This document shows, piece after piece, positions 50,864-59,821 of a stretch of 62,615 nt of DNA. A model generated the notes under the pieces. It was given only the letters and a program-made list of their open reading frames with translations. It had not been told where the DNA came from and did not search any database. Position 1 is the stretch's first letter, and each line of letters begins with the position of its first letter. The DNA lies in the NCBI GenBank assembly GCA_964557575.1, contig CAZLBC010000021.1, positions 1-62,615 on the forward strand, written 5' to 3'. The position numbers were made by a program, and so were the translations under genes. The DNA comes from CAZLBC01 sp964557575 (GTDB taxonomy: Bacteria; Planctomycetota; Phycisphaerae; SM23-33).

Positions 50864-51553
50864 ATGGCCACCGATGACATGACGCGCGAACAGGTCAGGC
50901 ATATCGACGCGGTAGCGACACACGAGCTGGGGATTCCGGGGGTGGTGCTCATGGAAAACGCCGGCAGGAATGCAGCCTCCCGTATTGTTTCCTTCAGTTC
51001 CGGCGAGCCCGGGCCCATAGCCGTCGTCGCGGGCGGCGGCAACAACGGGGGCGACGGTTTTGTGATCGCCCGCCACCTCGTTAATCGGGGGCGCGACGTG
51101 ATCGTGTATCTCGTCGCCCCCCGTAAAAAGATAGCGGGCGATGCGCTGATCAACCTGGAGATCATTGAGCGCCTCGGTCACGACCTGCGTGCTGTTTCCG
51201 CGGATCCGTCCGCGCTGTCGGACGGGCTTACCGCGTGCGCGGTGGTGGTCGACGCCGTGGGTGGAACCGGTATCAGCGGTGCACTCCGCGGGGACATGGC
51301 CGACGTGGTGACGCGGATCAACGATGCCGGGCGCCCCGTCGTGGCGGTGGATATCCCCACCGGCCTGGATTGCGACGCCGGTACCGCGGCGCAGCCCGCG
51401 GTCAGGGCGGACATGACGGTGACCTTCGTCGCCGCGAAAAAGGGATTCTCCGCGCCGGGCGCGGCGGCGTATACCGGCGAGGTGGTCGTCGTCGACATCG
51501 GTGTCGATCCCGGGGCGATTATATCGAAATTCGGGTTCCCGGATGCCGGGTGA
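50864..51553 (+). CDS. nnrE: NAD(P)H-hydrate epimerase (YjeF N-terminal domain)
   Basis: It interconverts R and S epimers of hydrated NAD(P)H for repair. The 229 residues show MTREQVRHIDAVA, GVVLMENAGRNAA, VVAGGGNNGGDGFVIARHL, DAVGGTGISG and VDIPTGLDCDAG. The C-terminal dehydratase (NnrD) is not fused, so it should be elsewhere. GGGGAG supports ATG 50864; GTG 50858 is an alternative. Confidence 0.92.
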   Translation: MATDDMTREQVRHIDAVATHELGIPGVVLMENAGRNAASRIVSFSSGEPGPIAVVAGGGNNGGDGFVIARHLVNRGRDVIVYLVAPRKKIAGDALINLEIIERLGHDLRAVSADPSALSDGLTACAVVVDAVGGTGISGALRGDMADVVTRINDAGRPVVAVDIPTGLDCDAGTAAQPAVRADMTVTFVAAKKGFSAPGAAAYTGEVVVVDIGVDPGAIISKFGFPDAG

Positions 51554-51624
51554 ACGGGTATAATCCCTCGCTCTCGATGCGTGTGCGACAGCAGTAACCC
51601 GCTTTTATATGGAGAGGAATTGAA

Positions 51625-52644
51625 ATGCCACTGGTACCGATGAGAATCCTTCTGGATCACGCCGCGGAAAACGAGTATGGAATCGCGGCGCTGAACGTCA
51701 ACAACATGGAGCAGATCCAGGCCATCATGGCTGCCGCCGAGGAAACCGACAGCCCGGTGATCGTCCAGGCCTCGCGCGGTGCCCGTAAGTTTGCCGAGGA
51801 CCTCTACCTCCGCAACCTGATGCAGGCGGCGGCGGAACTGCACCCCACCCTGCCGATAGCGATGCACCAGGACCACGGCGACAGTCCGGAAACCTGCAAG
51901 TCGGCGATCGAAATGAACTTTACGTCCGTGATGATGGACGGGTCGATCGACCAGGACAGCAATCCCAGCTCGTTCGAGTACAACGTGGACGTCACGCGAC
52001 AGGTCGTCGAAATGGCCCACGCCGTGGGTGTCTCGGTTGAAGGCGAGATCGGCGCGCTCGGCGGGATCGAGGACGGCCACGGTGCGGGACTCAGCGAGGA
52101 GGAGGTGCAGGCGCACCTCACCGATCCCGACCAGGCCGAGGAATTCGTCGCCCAGACCAATGTCGACGCCCTCGCCGTGGCGATCGGCACCAGCCACGGG
52201 GCCTACAAGTTCAAGAAGAAACCCACCGGTGAAGTCCTCAAGATGGACCTGATCGAGGAGATCCACCGGCGGTTGCCCAACACCCATATTGTCATGCACG
52301 GTTCCTCCAGCGTCCCGCAGGAACTCCAGGACATCATCAATCAATACGGCGGCGAGATGTCGCAGACCTACGGGGTTCCCGTCGAGGAGATACAGCGGGG
52401 TATCAAGCACGGCGTCAGGAAGGTGAACGTCGACACCGACAACCGACTGGCGATCACGGGGGCGATTCGGAAATTCATGGCGGAGTCGCCGGAGGCCTAC
52501 GACCCCCGGAAGTACCTCAAGCCGGCGCGGGAGGCCATGAAAGAGGTCTGCAAAGCGCGGATGGAAGCCTTCGGGCAGGCGGGCAACGCCGGCAAGATCA
52601 AGCCCTGCACCTGCAAGGAGATGATCGACTTTTACCGGCGGTAA
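51625..52644 (+). CDS. fba: Class II fructose-bisphosphate aldolase
   Basis: A zinc aldolase of glycolysis and gluconeogenesis. The 339 residues have ALNVNNMEQIQAIM, the metal ligands in MHQDHGDS, SVMMDGS, VEGEIGALGGIEDG (Glu), the His in GTSHGAYKF, HGSSSVP and NVDTDNRLA. AGAGGAATTGAA leads into ATG 51625. A TATAAT at 51559 may be its -10 box, with a poor -35. Confidence 0.95.
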   Translation: MPLVPMRILLDHAAENEYGIAALNVNNMEQIQAIMAAAEETDSPVIVQASRGARKFAEDLYLRNLMQAAAELHPTLPIAMHQDHGDSPETCKSAIEMNFTSVMMDGSIDQDSNPSSFEYNVDVTRQVVEMAHAVGVSVEGEIGALGGIEDGHGAGLSEEEVQAHLTDPDQAEEFVAQTNVDALAVAIGTSHGAYKFKKKPTGEVLKMDLIEEIHRRLPNTHIVMHGSSSVPQELQDIINQYGGEMSQTYGVPVEEIQRGIKHGVRKVNVDTDNRLAITGAIRKFMAESPEAYDPRKYLKPAREAMKEVCKARMEAFGQAGNAGKIKPCTCKEMIDFYRR

Positions 52645-52670
52645 CGACCGTCAGCGGCGCGTGAAATAAA

Positions 52671-52702
52671 AACGGCCCGGCGATTCGCCGGGCCGTTTTT
52701 TT
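52671..52702 (+). terminator. Rho-independent terminator after fba
   Basis: AACGGCCCGGCGA and TTCGCCGGGCCGTT form a near-perfect stem followed by a run of seven T. Confidence 0.92.
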
Positions 52703-52776
52703 AGTGGTATACGGGGTCGGACCGCGGTGGCTGATTTCTTTTCGCGCGTTCCGACGGCGCGGGCAACTGGTATACC

Positions 52777-53457
52777 CTACCCCTCCACCGGCACGGGACC
52801 GGGAGTCTCGGGCAGGAACGCCTCCAGTTGTTTCATCAGTTCCGCGGCGTCCTCCCGGGTGCGCGGTTCGATCGTCTTTTTGCGGACCATGCGGACCTGG
52901 TGAAGGGTCAGCAGCACCAGCCGGCGGGTCGATTCGCTTTCACGGGGCAGAATGCCGGAGAGTGCCGCGACCGTGCGGGCACCATCGAGCACGTGTTCGT
53001 TGAAGTACTCGTCATCGTAGTCGATTTTTTCCAGCGAAACTGAGGCCGGTTCTTTTCTCTTTTTCGCCATTTCGAGTTTTGTGTCCATGAAGCTCTCCGG
53101 CTGGTAGCCGCGCCTGAACAGCCAGTACTCGTAGGAGATCATGTGGCCCCGGACGTAGGGGCCGATCAGGTAGAGCATCTGGCCCTCCTGGGAGATCCGG
53201 TCCCCCGAGTCGAAGCGCTCAACCGTGGCCGAGACCGCGATGCCGGGGCTTCGTTTCTCCCGCTCCACGACCCACCAGTACCCGTCCGCATCAACCCCCT
53301 TTCTCCTGATGCTGAGCAGCGTGCAATCATTGATCGGCTCATCTTCCCCGAATGCCGTGATCTTCAGGACGACGTTGCACTGGTTTGCGGTGACGCAGCC
53401 ATTCGCCAGACAGGCCATGGCGGCCGGAAACAGTGTCGTATGCAGGAGCGTTTTCAT
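52777..53457 (-). CDS. Lipoprotein of unknown function
   Basis: The 226 residues have a lipoprotein signal (LLHTTLFPAAMACLANGC). The mature part has an Ig- or PEGA-like N-terminal beta region (NVVLKITAFGEDEPINDCTLLSIRRKG, YVRGHMISYEYWLFRRGYQPESF) and a helical C-terminal half (TREDAAELMKQLEAFLP). No recognised family. It lies 53 bases downstream of fusA on the same strand, so it may be co-transcribed. Confidence 0.7.
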   Translation of the reverse strand: MKTLLHTTLFPAAMACLANGCVTANQCNVVLKITAFGEDEPINDCTLLSIRRKGVDADGYWWVVEREKRSPGIAVSATVERFDSGDRISQEGQMLYLIGPYVRGHMISYEYWLFRRGYQPESFMDTKLEMAKKRKEPASVSLEKIDYDDEYFNEHVLDGARTVAALSGILPRESESTRRLVLLTLHQVRMVRKKTIEPRTREDAAELMKQLEAFLPETPGPVPVEG

Positions 53458-53510
53458 CGGGTGTGAGTGTAGGCGTCCGGTCGTCCCCGGTCAAGTCGCT
53501 GCGGCCGGGG

Positions 53511-55601
53511 TCAACTGCCGGCGGTGACCGCCTGTTTCTTTTTGATGATCTTTTCGGCGATCCGGACGGGAACGGCGGCGTAGTGCGAGGCCTCCATCGA
53601 GAAGGTCGCCATGCCCTTCGAGAGGGAGCGTATGGTCGTGGCATACCCGAACATCTCCGCGAGAGGAACGTCCGCGGTGATCACCACGTGGTTCTCCAGG
53701 TTTTCCACTTGCCGGACCGTTCCCCGGCGGCTGTTCAGGTCGCCTGCCAGCGAACCCTGGAACTCGGCGGGTGATTCGATCGTTACCGCCATGACCGGTT
53801 CCCGGAGTTCGGGGGCGCTTTTCCCGAATGCCGCCCGGAACGCGTGCAGGGCGCAGGTATGAAACGCCTTTTCGCTGGAATCGACATCGTGGAACGATCC
53901 GTCGTTCAGACTCATTTTGCATCCCACGATCGGATAGCCGGCCAGGGGTCCCTCGTTCATGGCCTCCTGGAAACCGCGGTTGACCGCGGGGATATACTCC
54001 CGGGGGATGCGACCGCCCTTGATATTGTCTTCGAACAGGTACGTTTCTTCCCCGTCGGCAGCCGCGAGGGGTTCCATGCGGCCGACAACGTGGGCGTACT
54101 CGCCGCGGCCGCCGGTTTGCTTGCGGTGGCGGTAATCGAACGTGGCGTCCCTGGTCGGTGCCTCGCGATAACTCACGTGCGGTGCGCCGGTGGTGAACGC
54201 GGCGCCGTATTCGCGCCGCATCCTCTCGATGTACACGTCGAGATGGAGTTCGCCCATCCCGGCGATCAGCAGCGCGCCGGTATCGGTATCGCTGGAGACC
54301 CGGAACGTGGGGTCCTCTTTCATGAAGCGGTTGAGGGCCTTTGCCATCTTGTCCTGGTCGCGGTTTGACGCGGGGACCACCGAGAGGCTGATCACCGGTT
54401 CGGCGACACGGATGCTTTCCATCGAAAGGTTGACTTCCCTGTCGCAGAGCGTGTCTCCCGAGACGCAGTCCGCGCCGATGAGGGCGACGATATCACCGGG
54501 ACCGGCGTCGTCGACCTTTTCCCGCTCGTCGGCGTGAATTTTCAGTATCCGCCCCGCGCGAACCGTGTCGCCGGTCCGGGAGTTGACATAAGACGCTCCC
54601 TGCTCGATCCGTCCCTGGTAAATGCGAATGTAATTGAGCTGGCCGAACGACTCGTCGATGATCTTGAATACCATCCCCACCATCGGCGACGCCGGGTCGC
54701 AGCACAGCGGCGTTTCCGCCCCGTCGTTTCGGTGATCCCGCGCAAATTCCTGGCGGTCCAGGGGGCTCGGCAGGTAACGGCAGACCATGTCCATCAGGGG
54801 CTGAACGCCCTTGTTGTTCAGCGCCGAGCCCATTGCCACCGGGACCACCTCCCGGTTGATCGTCGCGGACCGCAGGGTGCGCTGTACCAGGTCACGCGGG
54901 ATTTCGTTTTCCTCGACAAACAGTTCCATGATCCGGTCGTCGTGCATGCTCAGCGCCTCGAGCATTGCCTCGCGGGCCTGTTCCGCGTCGTCGGCGTACG
55001 CCGCGGGTATCGGTGACCGCACGACCTCCTGCCCATACTCTCCCGCAAATGTCAGCGCAGCCATGTCCACCAGGTCTATGACGCCCTCGAAGTCGCCGCC
55101 CGCCCCCATGCAGATCTGCACCGGGACGGGATTCAGGTCGAGTTTTTCCCGCATTTCGCGTACGACCCTGTCGGCGTCGGCTCCCGGCCGGTCCATCTTG
55201 TTGATGAAGGCGATCCGGGGTACCCGGTACCGTTTCATCTGCCGGTCCACGGTCACCGACTGGCTCTGGACGCCGCCCACACTGCAGAGAACCATGACCG
55301 CGCCGTCGAGAACGCGGAGCGACCGTTCAACCTCGACAGTGAAATCCACGTGCCCGGGGGTATCGATGACATTGACCACGTTGCTGTTCCAGGAAACCTG
55401 GGTGGCCGCCGACGTGATGGTGATGCCCCGCTCCTGCTCGATGTCGGTGTAGTCCATCGTGGCGCCGCCGTCGTTGTCATGCACTTCCTGCATGCGGTGT
55501 ATGCGCCCGGCGTAAAACAGCATTCTCTCCGTCAGCGTTGTTTTGCCGGAGTCGATGTGTGCCGAGATGCCGATGTTTCTGATTTTTTCGATGTCTTTCA
55601 T
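53511..55601 (-). CDS. fusA: Elongation factor G, mitochondrial-like (spd) subtype
   Basis: A ribosomal translocase. The 696 residues contain G1 AHIDSGKTTLTER, G3 DTPGHVDF, G4 NKMDRPGA, switch II partner EQERGITITSAAT, and domains IV-V (GGRGEYAHV, LSKGMATFSME). HIDSGKTTLTER and 'GRIHRMQEVHDNDGGATMD' resemble mitochondrial EF-G1 and the spdEFG1 class of spirochaetes, planctomycetes and deltaproteobacteria more than canonical EF-G (HIDAGKTT). It lies alone, away from rpsL-rpsG-tuf. A second EF-G may exist elsewhere. Confidence 0.9.
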   Translation of the reverse strand: MKDIEKIRNIGISAHIDSGKTTLTERMLFYAGRIHRMQEVHDNDGGATMDYTDIEQERGITITSAATQVSWNSNVVNVIDTPGHVDFTVEVERSLRVLDGAVMVLCSVGGVQSQSVTVDRQMKRYRVPRIAFINKMDRPGADADRVVREMREKLDLNPVPVQICMGAGGDFEGVIDLVDMAALTFAGEYGQEVVRSPIPAAYADDAEQAREAMLEALSMHDDRIMELFVEENEIPRDLVQRTLRSATINREVVPVAMGSALNNKGVQPLMDMVCRYLPSPLDRQEFARDHRNDGAETPLCCDPASPMVGMVFKIIDESFGQLNYIRIYQGRIEQGASYVNSRTGDTVRAGRILKIHADEREKVDDAGPGDIVALIGADCVSGDTLCDREVNLSMESIRVAEPVISLSVVPASNRDQDKMAKALNRFMKEDPTFRVSSDTDTGALLIAGMGELHLDVYIERMRREYGAAFTTGAPHVSYREAPTRDATFDYRHRKQTGGRGEYAHVVGRMEPLAAADGEETYLFEDNIKGGRIPREYIPAVNRGFQEAMNEGPLAGYPIVGCKMSLNDGSFHDVDSSEKAFHTCALHAFRAAFGKSAPELREPVMAVTIESPAEFQGSLAGDLNSRRGTVRQVENLENHVVITADVPLAEMFGYATTIRSLSKGMATFSMEASHYAAVPVRIAEKIIKKKQAVTAGS

Positions 55602-55991
55602 GGTGTTTCAGGGGTTTCTTTCAGGGTCTGAAACGCGGGTAACAAAACACAAGTGTTGCTGCGCCGTTTTCCCCCCCGGTTTCCCCCGTTTCGCCTGGGG
55701 TGAGAGGTCAGGTCGCGGAGGCGACCCGGTCGGTTACGATTGCTCTGTATAGTATGACTCTCAAGGTTATGCGCCTTATTGCCGTGTGTAAATCGGGCAG
55801 AAACTATAACACACAACGGTAAATAGGCAAGGAAAAGATGAGTTTTTGATACGGTGTAACCATCGCTTCGGGCGAACGTATAAGGATACGAGATAACCCG
55901 GATGCGGGCTGCGGCGGCCCCGACCGGGCTTAAAACGTAGTGACGGAGAAGGCAAACGGCCCCGAAAACGAAACTGCTGGAGGATACGACG
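55602..55991. other. 390-base divergent gap between fusA and the secreted-protein gene
   Basis: No gene is visible. It must hold the promoters of both flanking genes, but I found no convincing -35/-10 pair. A GC-rich foldable stretch at about 55910-55970 precedes GGAGG of the plus-strand gene. A weak TTGAGA on the minus strand near 55758 might serve fusA. Confidence 0.45.
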
Positions 55992-57038
55992 ATGAAGAAA
56001 ATAACACTGATTGTCACGATCGCGGCGATGATGTCACCGGTTCTGCGCGCTGCCCCGTTACGACTGGACGACCTGCCCGCATCGACGAAGTGGGCGGTGC
56101 ACATGGATAATGAAAAGGCCCGGGATATGGAACTGACCGGGGCCTTGATGGATAAGGTCCGGGCGAAGGCGGGTGACAGAAACGCCCCCGAAAAAATGCG
56201 GGAAGGGGCCGGCAAGATCCTCAAGTTCTACGACAGGCTTGGCGACCTGAAATCGGTTACCCTTTTCGGCCCCTCCGCTGACGAGAAAGATGCGGTGATG
56301 GTCATTCGTGCGCGGTACGACCGCTCGGAAGTCGAGCAGTGGGTCGGCATCAGCAGAGACAGCCGCAGCTTTACGTACGGAAAACACAAGCTCTACGCCA
56401 TTCGTGACGACCGCCGCGGCAAAGACGGCCTGATTTGTTTTTACGACGGCACCATGGTCGTGGGGGGGCAGGATATCAAGCGTATTTCACGAACCCTTGA
56501 TGTCCTCGACCGGAAGAAGGGCAGCCGGTCCCTCAGTGGCGGATCGGCACTGGGCAGGACACTGAAGCCCTCGGGGGGCACCATGCTCGTGGCGGCGGCC
56601 GTGGATATCGGCGCGATGTCGCCCGCCGGCAGGGGTGGCGAGAAGAAGATGCATCCCCTGATCGAAAAGATCGAGTCTGCCGCCCTTGAAGTGGGAGAGG
56701 ATAAAGACGGCGATTATGTCGCCATGCGGTTGCGGATGGCCGGTGATGAGGACGCCGTCAAGGTTGCCACCATGGCGCGGGGGATTCTTGCCATGGTGTC
56801 ACTGATGGAAGGTCGTAAAACACCGGAAGAATTGCAGCGATTGCTCCAGTCGGTCAGTATAATACACAAGGGGCCGAACGTGTCGATGGAAATGAAAGTC
56901 CCCACCGATGAACTGATGGAGATGATTGAACGGCACATCGACAGGATGAAACGGCCCCGCGGAGACGGGAACGACCGGATGAAGAAGCGGCGTCCCCGTC
57001 CCCGCCGTCACGATCACCGGGGGGGCGGCGAAGTATAG
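55992..57038 (+). CDS. Secreted protein of unknown function upstream of the ECF sigma gene
   Basis: The 348 residues begin with a signal peptide (ITLIVTIAAMMSPVLRAAP). The mature protein is mixed alpha/beta (DLPASTKWAVHMDNEKARD, LKSVTLFGPSADEKDAVMVIRA, GGTMLVAAAVDIGAM) and ends in a highly basic Arg/Lys/His/Gly tail. GGAGG lies before the ATG. The sigma gene starts 4 bases after its stop, so it probably belongs to the same regulon. Unrecognised family. Confidence 0.75.
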   Translation: MKKITLIVTIAAMMSPVLRAAPLRLDDLPASTKWAVHMDNEKARDMELTGALMDKVRAKAGDRNAPEKMREGAGKILKFYDRLGDLKSVTLFGPSADEKDAVMVIRARYDRSEVEQWVGISRDSRSFTYGKHKLYAIRDDRRGKDGLICFYDGTMVVGGQDIKRISRTLDVLDRKKGSRSLSGGSALGRTLKPSGGTMLVAAAVDIGAMSPAGRGGEKKMHPLIEKIESAALEVGEDKDGDYVAMRLRMAGDEDAVKVATMARGILAMVSLMEGRKTPEELQRLLQSVSIIHKGPNVSMEMKVPTDELMEMIERHIDRMKRPRGDGNDRMKKRRPRPRRHDHRGGGEV

Positions 57039-57042
57039 TCGG

Positions 57043-57768
57043 ATGGTCGGAAGGATCCTCGCACGCATGCAGATCGCAGCCCCGCAAGAGGCAACCCGGG
57101 ATGATGGAAAGGCACCGGTTGTATTAATGCAGCGGACCGACAGGCAATTAGCTGAGGATACGCGGATGGGATCCGTCCATGCCTTCGATGAACTGGTACG
57201 CAAGTACGGGGGCCGGATTATGCGTTACATTTCGGTGCGGGTTGCGAATAGTCATGACGCCGAGGACCTGGTTCAGGATACATTCATCCGTGCGTACCGT
57301 AAAATCGACCAGTATAACCCCCGGTGGTCCTTCAGTACCTGGCTGTACACGATAGCCTCTCGGACCGTGATCGGGCATTTCAGGCGATCTTCGATGAACA
57401 GGACAGCCGCGCTGTCCGAGGCGCCCGAGCGGATCGAAGACGGCGCGAATCCCGCCGAATCCCTGGTTCGCGGAGAGGAGGGGGCGTTTCTCTGGGACAC
57501 GGCCAGGCGGATCTTGTCCCACCAGCAGTACGCTGCGGTTCATTTGCGTTACGGCGAGAATATGAACATCGGTGAAATAGCGCGGATTATCGGCAAAAGG
57601 AAAAATCACGTCAAGGTCATGCTATACCGCTCCCGCGAGAAGTTGAGACACGAAATCGGGGCCCGCCGGGCGCCGGTCAGCCCGGCAGGCGGGCCGGAAT
57701 GCCGCGGTCCCGATACGGTCAGTGGAGGTGACAGGACATGTTCTGTTTCTATTGCAGACGCGCGATAA
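57043..57768 (+). CDS. ECF-type RNA polymerase sigma factor
   Basis: From ATG 57043 there are 241 residues. Region 2 runs FDELVRKYGGRIMRYISVRV, DAEDLVQDTFIRAYRKIDQY and STWLYTIA. Region 4 is QQYAAVHLRYGENMNIGEIARIIGKRKNHVKVMLYRSREKLR. The true start may be ATG 57127, which would give the usual ECF length (213). A 30-residue Pro/Gly-rich tail overlaps the anti-sigma gene by 31 bases, which suggests coupling. Confidence 0.9.
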   Translation: MVGRILARMQIAAPQEATRDDGKAPVVLMQRTDRQLAEDTRMGSVHAFDELVRKYGGRIMRYISVRVANSHDAEDLVQDTFIRAYRKIDQYNPRWSFSTWLYTIASRTVIGHFRRSSMNRTAALSEAPERIEDGANPAESLVRGEEGAFLWDTARRILSHQQYAAVHLRYGENMNIGEIARIIGKRKNHVKVMLYRSREKLRHEIGARRAPVSPAGGPECRGPDTVSGGDRTCSVSIADAR

Positions 57769-58301
57769 TAAGATCATTCGATTCCGACCGTTCTTACGCC
57801 GCGCCGGTTGAAAAGCACCTGCAAACGTGCCCCGCGTGCAGCGCATTTTACGAGCAGCATGCCGCCGTGGCGGCGCAACTGAGAAACGAGTTCGCGTCGG
57901 ACACGTACGAACTGCCGGCTCACCTGCGCGACAGGATCAGGACGGCCTGCGACGAACGAACCGAGTATCCGCCCCTGGAATCCGCATCCGATGACGGCCG
58001 CGGGATACTGAAAATAGTGTCTGTGTCCGCGGCTGCCGCCGCGCTGGTCATCGCTGTGTTCGCGTGGATCTCCCTGGGGCCGGAAAACGGCCGCGTCGAG
58101 CCGAAGCCTGCTGCGCGACCACAAAACGGGGGATCGCTGGTCGTTGCGTGGCTGGTAACCCGGGGATCAGTCACTCCCGACAAGGCTGTCGGAACGACGG
58201 CGCAGGTCATTGAGGATCCGGCCGCTTCGCTGGACTCCCTTGCCGCAGACGGCATGGCCCTGGTGGATTCACTGGAGGAATACGAAAACAGCAGGAGGTG
58301 A
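57738..58301 (+). CDS. Membrane-anchored zinc anti-sigma factor
   Basis: The 187 residues start with a ZAS-type finger (CFYC, then VEKHLQTCPACSAFYEQH), a helical stretch that would clamp the sigma factor, one membrane segment (IVSVSAAAAALVIAVFAWISL) and an extracytoplasmic tail. GGAGG precedes the ATG inside the sigma gene. It is the expected membrane regulator of the upstream ECF factor. Confidence 0.88.
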   Translation: MFCFYCRRAIIRSFDSDRSYAAPVEKHLQTCPACSAFYEQHAAVAAQLRNEFASDTYELPAHLRDRIRTACDERTEYPPLESASDDGRGILKIVSVSAAAAALVIAVFAWISLGPENGRVEPKPAARPQNGGSLVVAWLVTRGSVTPDKAVGTTAQVIEDPAASLDSLAADGMALVDSLEEYENSRR

Positions 58302-58461
58302 CCGGCACGGTTTCATGGCGTTGTTCCCACATCCGCGGGGAGGGGGCATTCAGATATAATCTCAAACAACCTCTTTTCGGTGGCCGATATATTAGTATGA
58401 GTGCGCGCCGTGCCGCCGGGACTGCGGAAGGGATATCTCCGGCCGGCCGGCGGACGATGAA

Positions 58462-59613
58462 ATGCCCATGAGCGACGAGAGAATATTTCTCGGTTTGTAT
58501 TCCGGCGCGTCCGCGGATGCTATTGAGGCGGCCGCCGTCGAGATTGACGGCGAGGGGGAGGTCATGTCGGTAACGCAGCGAGATGCCATGGAAAAATATT
58601 TTCCCGAGGGCGAACGAAGGAGAATACTGTCGCTCACCGGGGGACGGGCGGAATCGTGTGATCTGCTTGCCGAACTTGATCGCGATATCGGCATCGCCGC
58701 CGCGGCAACCGCCAGGATACTCATGGGCAAGGCGGAGTTGACGTCGGATACCATCGAGGCCGTCGGCTGGTCGGGACAGCGGATTTCTTTCGCGCCGCCG
58801 GATGTCGGCAACCGGCTTGGCGGTGCGATCGAGATAGGGTCTCCGGACATACTGTCTTACCGGTCGGGATGCCCGGTGGTGAGTCGTTTTGCCGCATCCG
58901 ACTGTGCGGTGGGAGGGATGGGGGGACCGCTCAACGCGTGGTGTGACTGGCTGTTGTTCAGGGATCGGCGTTTCAGCAGGGTGATCATAGATCTCGGCGG
59001 GATAGCGCGGCTCACCTTCGTGCCGGCCGCGTCGAATTACGTTGATGTGGTCAGTTTTGATGCCGCGCCGGGAACGAGGATCATCGACGAGTTGGCGCGG
59101 CGGTGTCACGACTGCGATATCGACCGGGACGGCGCTATCGCGGATTCGGGCCGGGTGAACCCCGTTCTTCTGAACGAGTTGCTGTCCAACGGCTACTTCC
59201 TGCAGGAACCACCTAAGCTTTTGAATCCCGCCGACTGGTCGGAGACGTATATATACCGGCTCATGCAGTTGGCCAAAGAGCACCGGGTGGACGGGGCGCA
59301 TCTGCTGGCAACGGTGACCGAGATGACGGCCCGGGTCATAGCGGATGGCGTGATGGGACTGACCGAGATTCCCCACGAGGTTATATTGACGGGCGGCGGC
59401 GCCCTGAATATTCGACTGGCGGGCAGGATCAGGCGGCTGCTGTGTCCCTCCAGCATTTACACGGTTGAACGGTACGGTTATGGACTGAAGGCGAAAAAGG
59501 CGGTGGCTATGGCGATTCTTGCGGCAGCCAGGCTGGACGGCATCGCGGCCCACTGTCCGCAGGTTACGGGCGCTGAAACGAAGGCCGTCCTGGGAACGGT
59601 CACCGGAGGGTGA
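58462..59613 (+). CDS. Divergent anhydro-N-acetylmuramic acid kinase (AnmK-like)
   Basis: AnmK phosphorylates and opens 1,6-anhydroMurNAc during peptidoglycan recycling. The 383 residues follow the family: LGLYSGASADAIEAAAVEI (family: GLMSGTSLDG), VGWSGQRISF (family: GxHGQT), IEIGSPDILS, SDCAVGGMGGPLNAWC keeping the probable catalytic Asp, DLGGIARLTF, FDAAPGTRIIDE and LTGGGALNIRLAG. The replaced MSGTS and HGQ residues make substrate or activity uncertain. The gap 58302-58461 holds only a TATAAT at 58355. Start ATG 58462 or 58468. Confidence 0.78.
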   Translation: MPMSDERIFLGLYSGASADAIEAAAVEIDGEGEVMSVTQRDAMEKYFPEGERRRILSLTGGRAESCDLLAELDRDIGIAAAATARILMGKAELTSDTIEAVGWSGQRISFAPPDVGNRLGGAIEIGSPDILSYRSGCPVVSRFAASDCAVGGMGGPLNAWCDWLLFRDRRFSRVIIDLGGIARLTFVPAASNYVDVVSFDAAPGTRIIDELARRCHDCDIDRDGAIADSGRVNPVLLNELLSNGYFLQEPPKLLNPADWSETYIYRLMQLAKEHRVDGAHLLATVTEMTARVIADGVMGLTEIPHEVILTGGGALNIRLAGRIRRLLCPSSIYTVERYGYGLKAKKAVAMAILAAARLDGIAAHCPQVTGAETKAVLGTVTGG

Positions 59614-59642
59614 AAGATTCTGCATCAACGGGGGGCTGAAAA

Positions 59643-59689
59643 CCTGTCAATTTGGCCCTTTTTGTCCTTTCCACGGCCGATTTGACGGG
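59643..59689. repeat. Imperfect inverted repeat upstream of the dnaK promoter
   Basis: CCTGTCAATTTGGCC (59643-59657) and GGCCGATTTGACGGG (59675-59689) match as an inverted repeat at 12 of 15 positions. It may be a binding site for an activator (54-100 bases upstream of the sigma-54-like element) or the remains of an anmK terminator. Confidence 0.5.
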
Positions 59690-59742
59690 TAAAAAAACGC
59701 CTATAATTACCATAAGCTGCTATATATAAATAACTTGTGTTT

Positions 59743-59758
59743 TGGCATGACTATTGTA
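59743..59758 (+). promoter_or_regulatory. Sigma-54-like promoter of dnaK
   Basis: TGGCATG, four bases, TTGTA: GG and GT ten bases apart, differing from consensus at the C of the -12 GC and one -24 base. The alternative TTGACG/TATAAT pair upstream (59682-59706) has only 14 bases between boxes. A start near 59768 leaves a leader of about 54 bases. Confidence 0.45.
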
Positions 59759-59821
59759 AGAGTACAGGGGAGCGACAGAGTGTATATGACCACCGTTTAC
59801 ACAGAAAGTTCGAGGTGATGT

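Noticed and set aside
59682..59706. TTGACG/TATAAT as the dnaK promoter
   Set aside because: The spacer is only 14 bases, too short for a normal sigma-70 promoter, though I cannot rule out weak use of the TATAAT.
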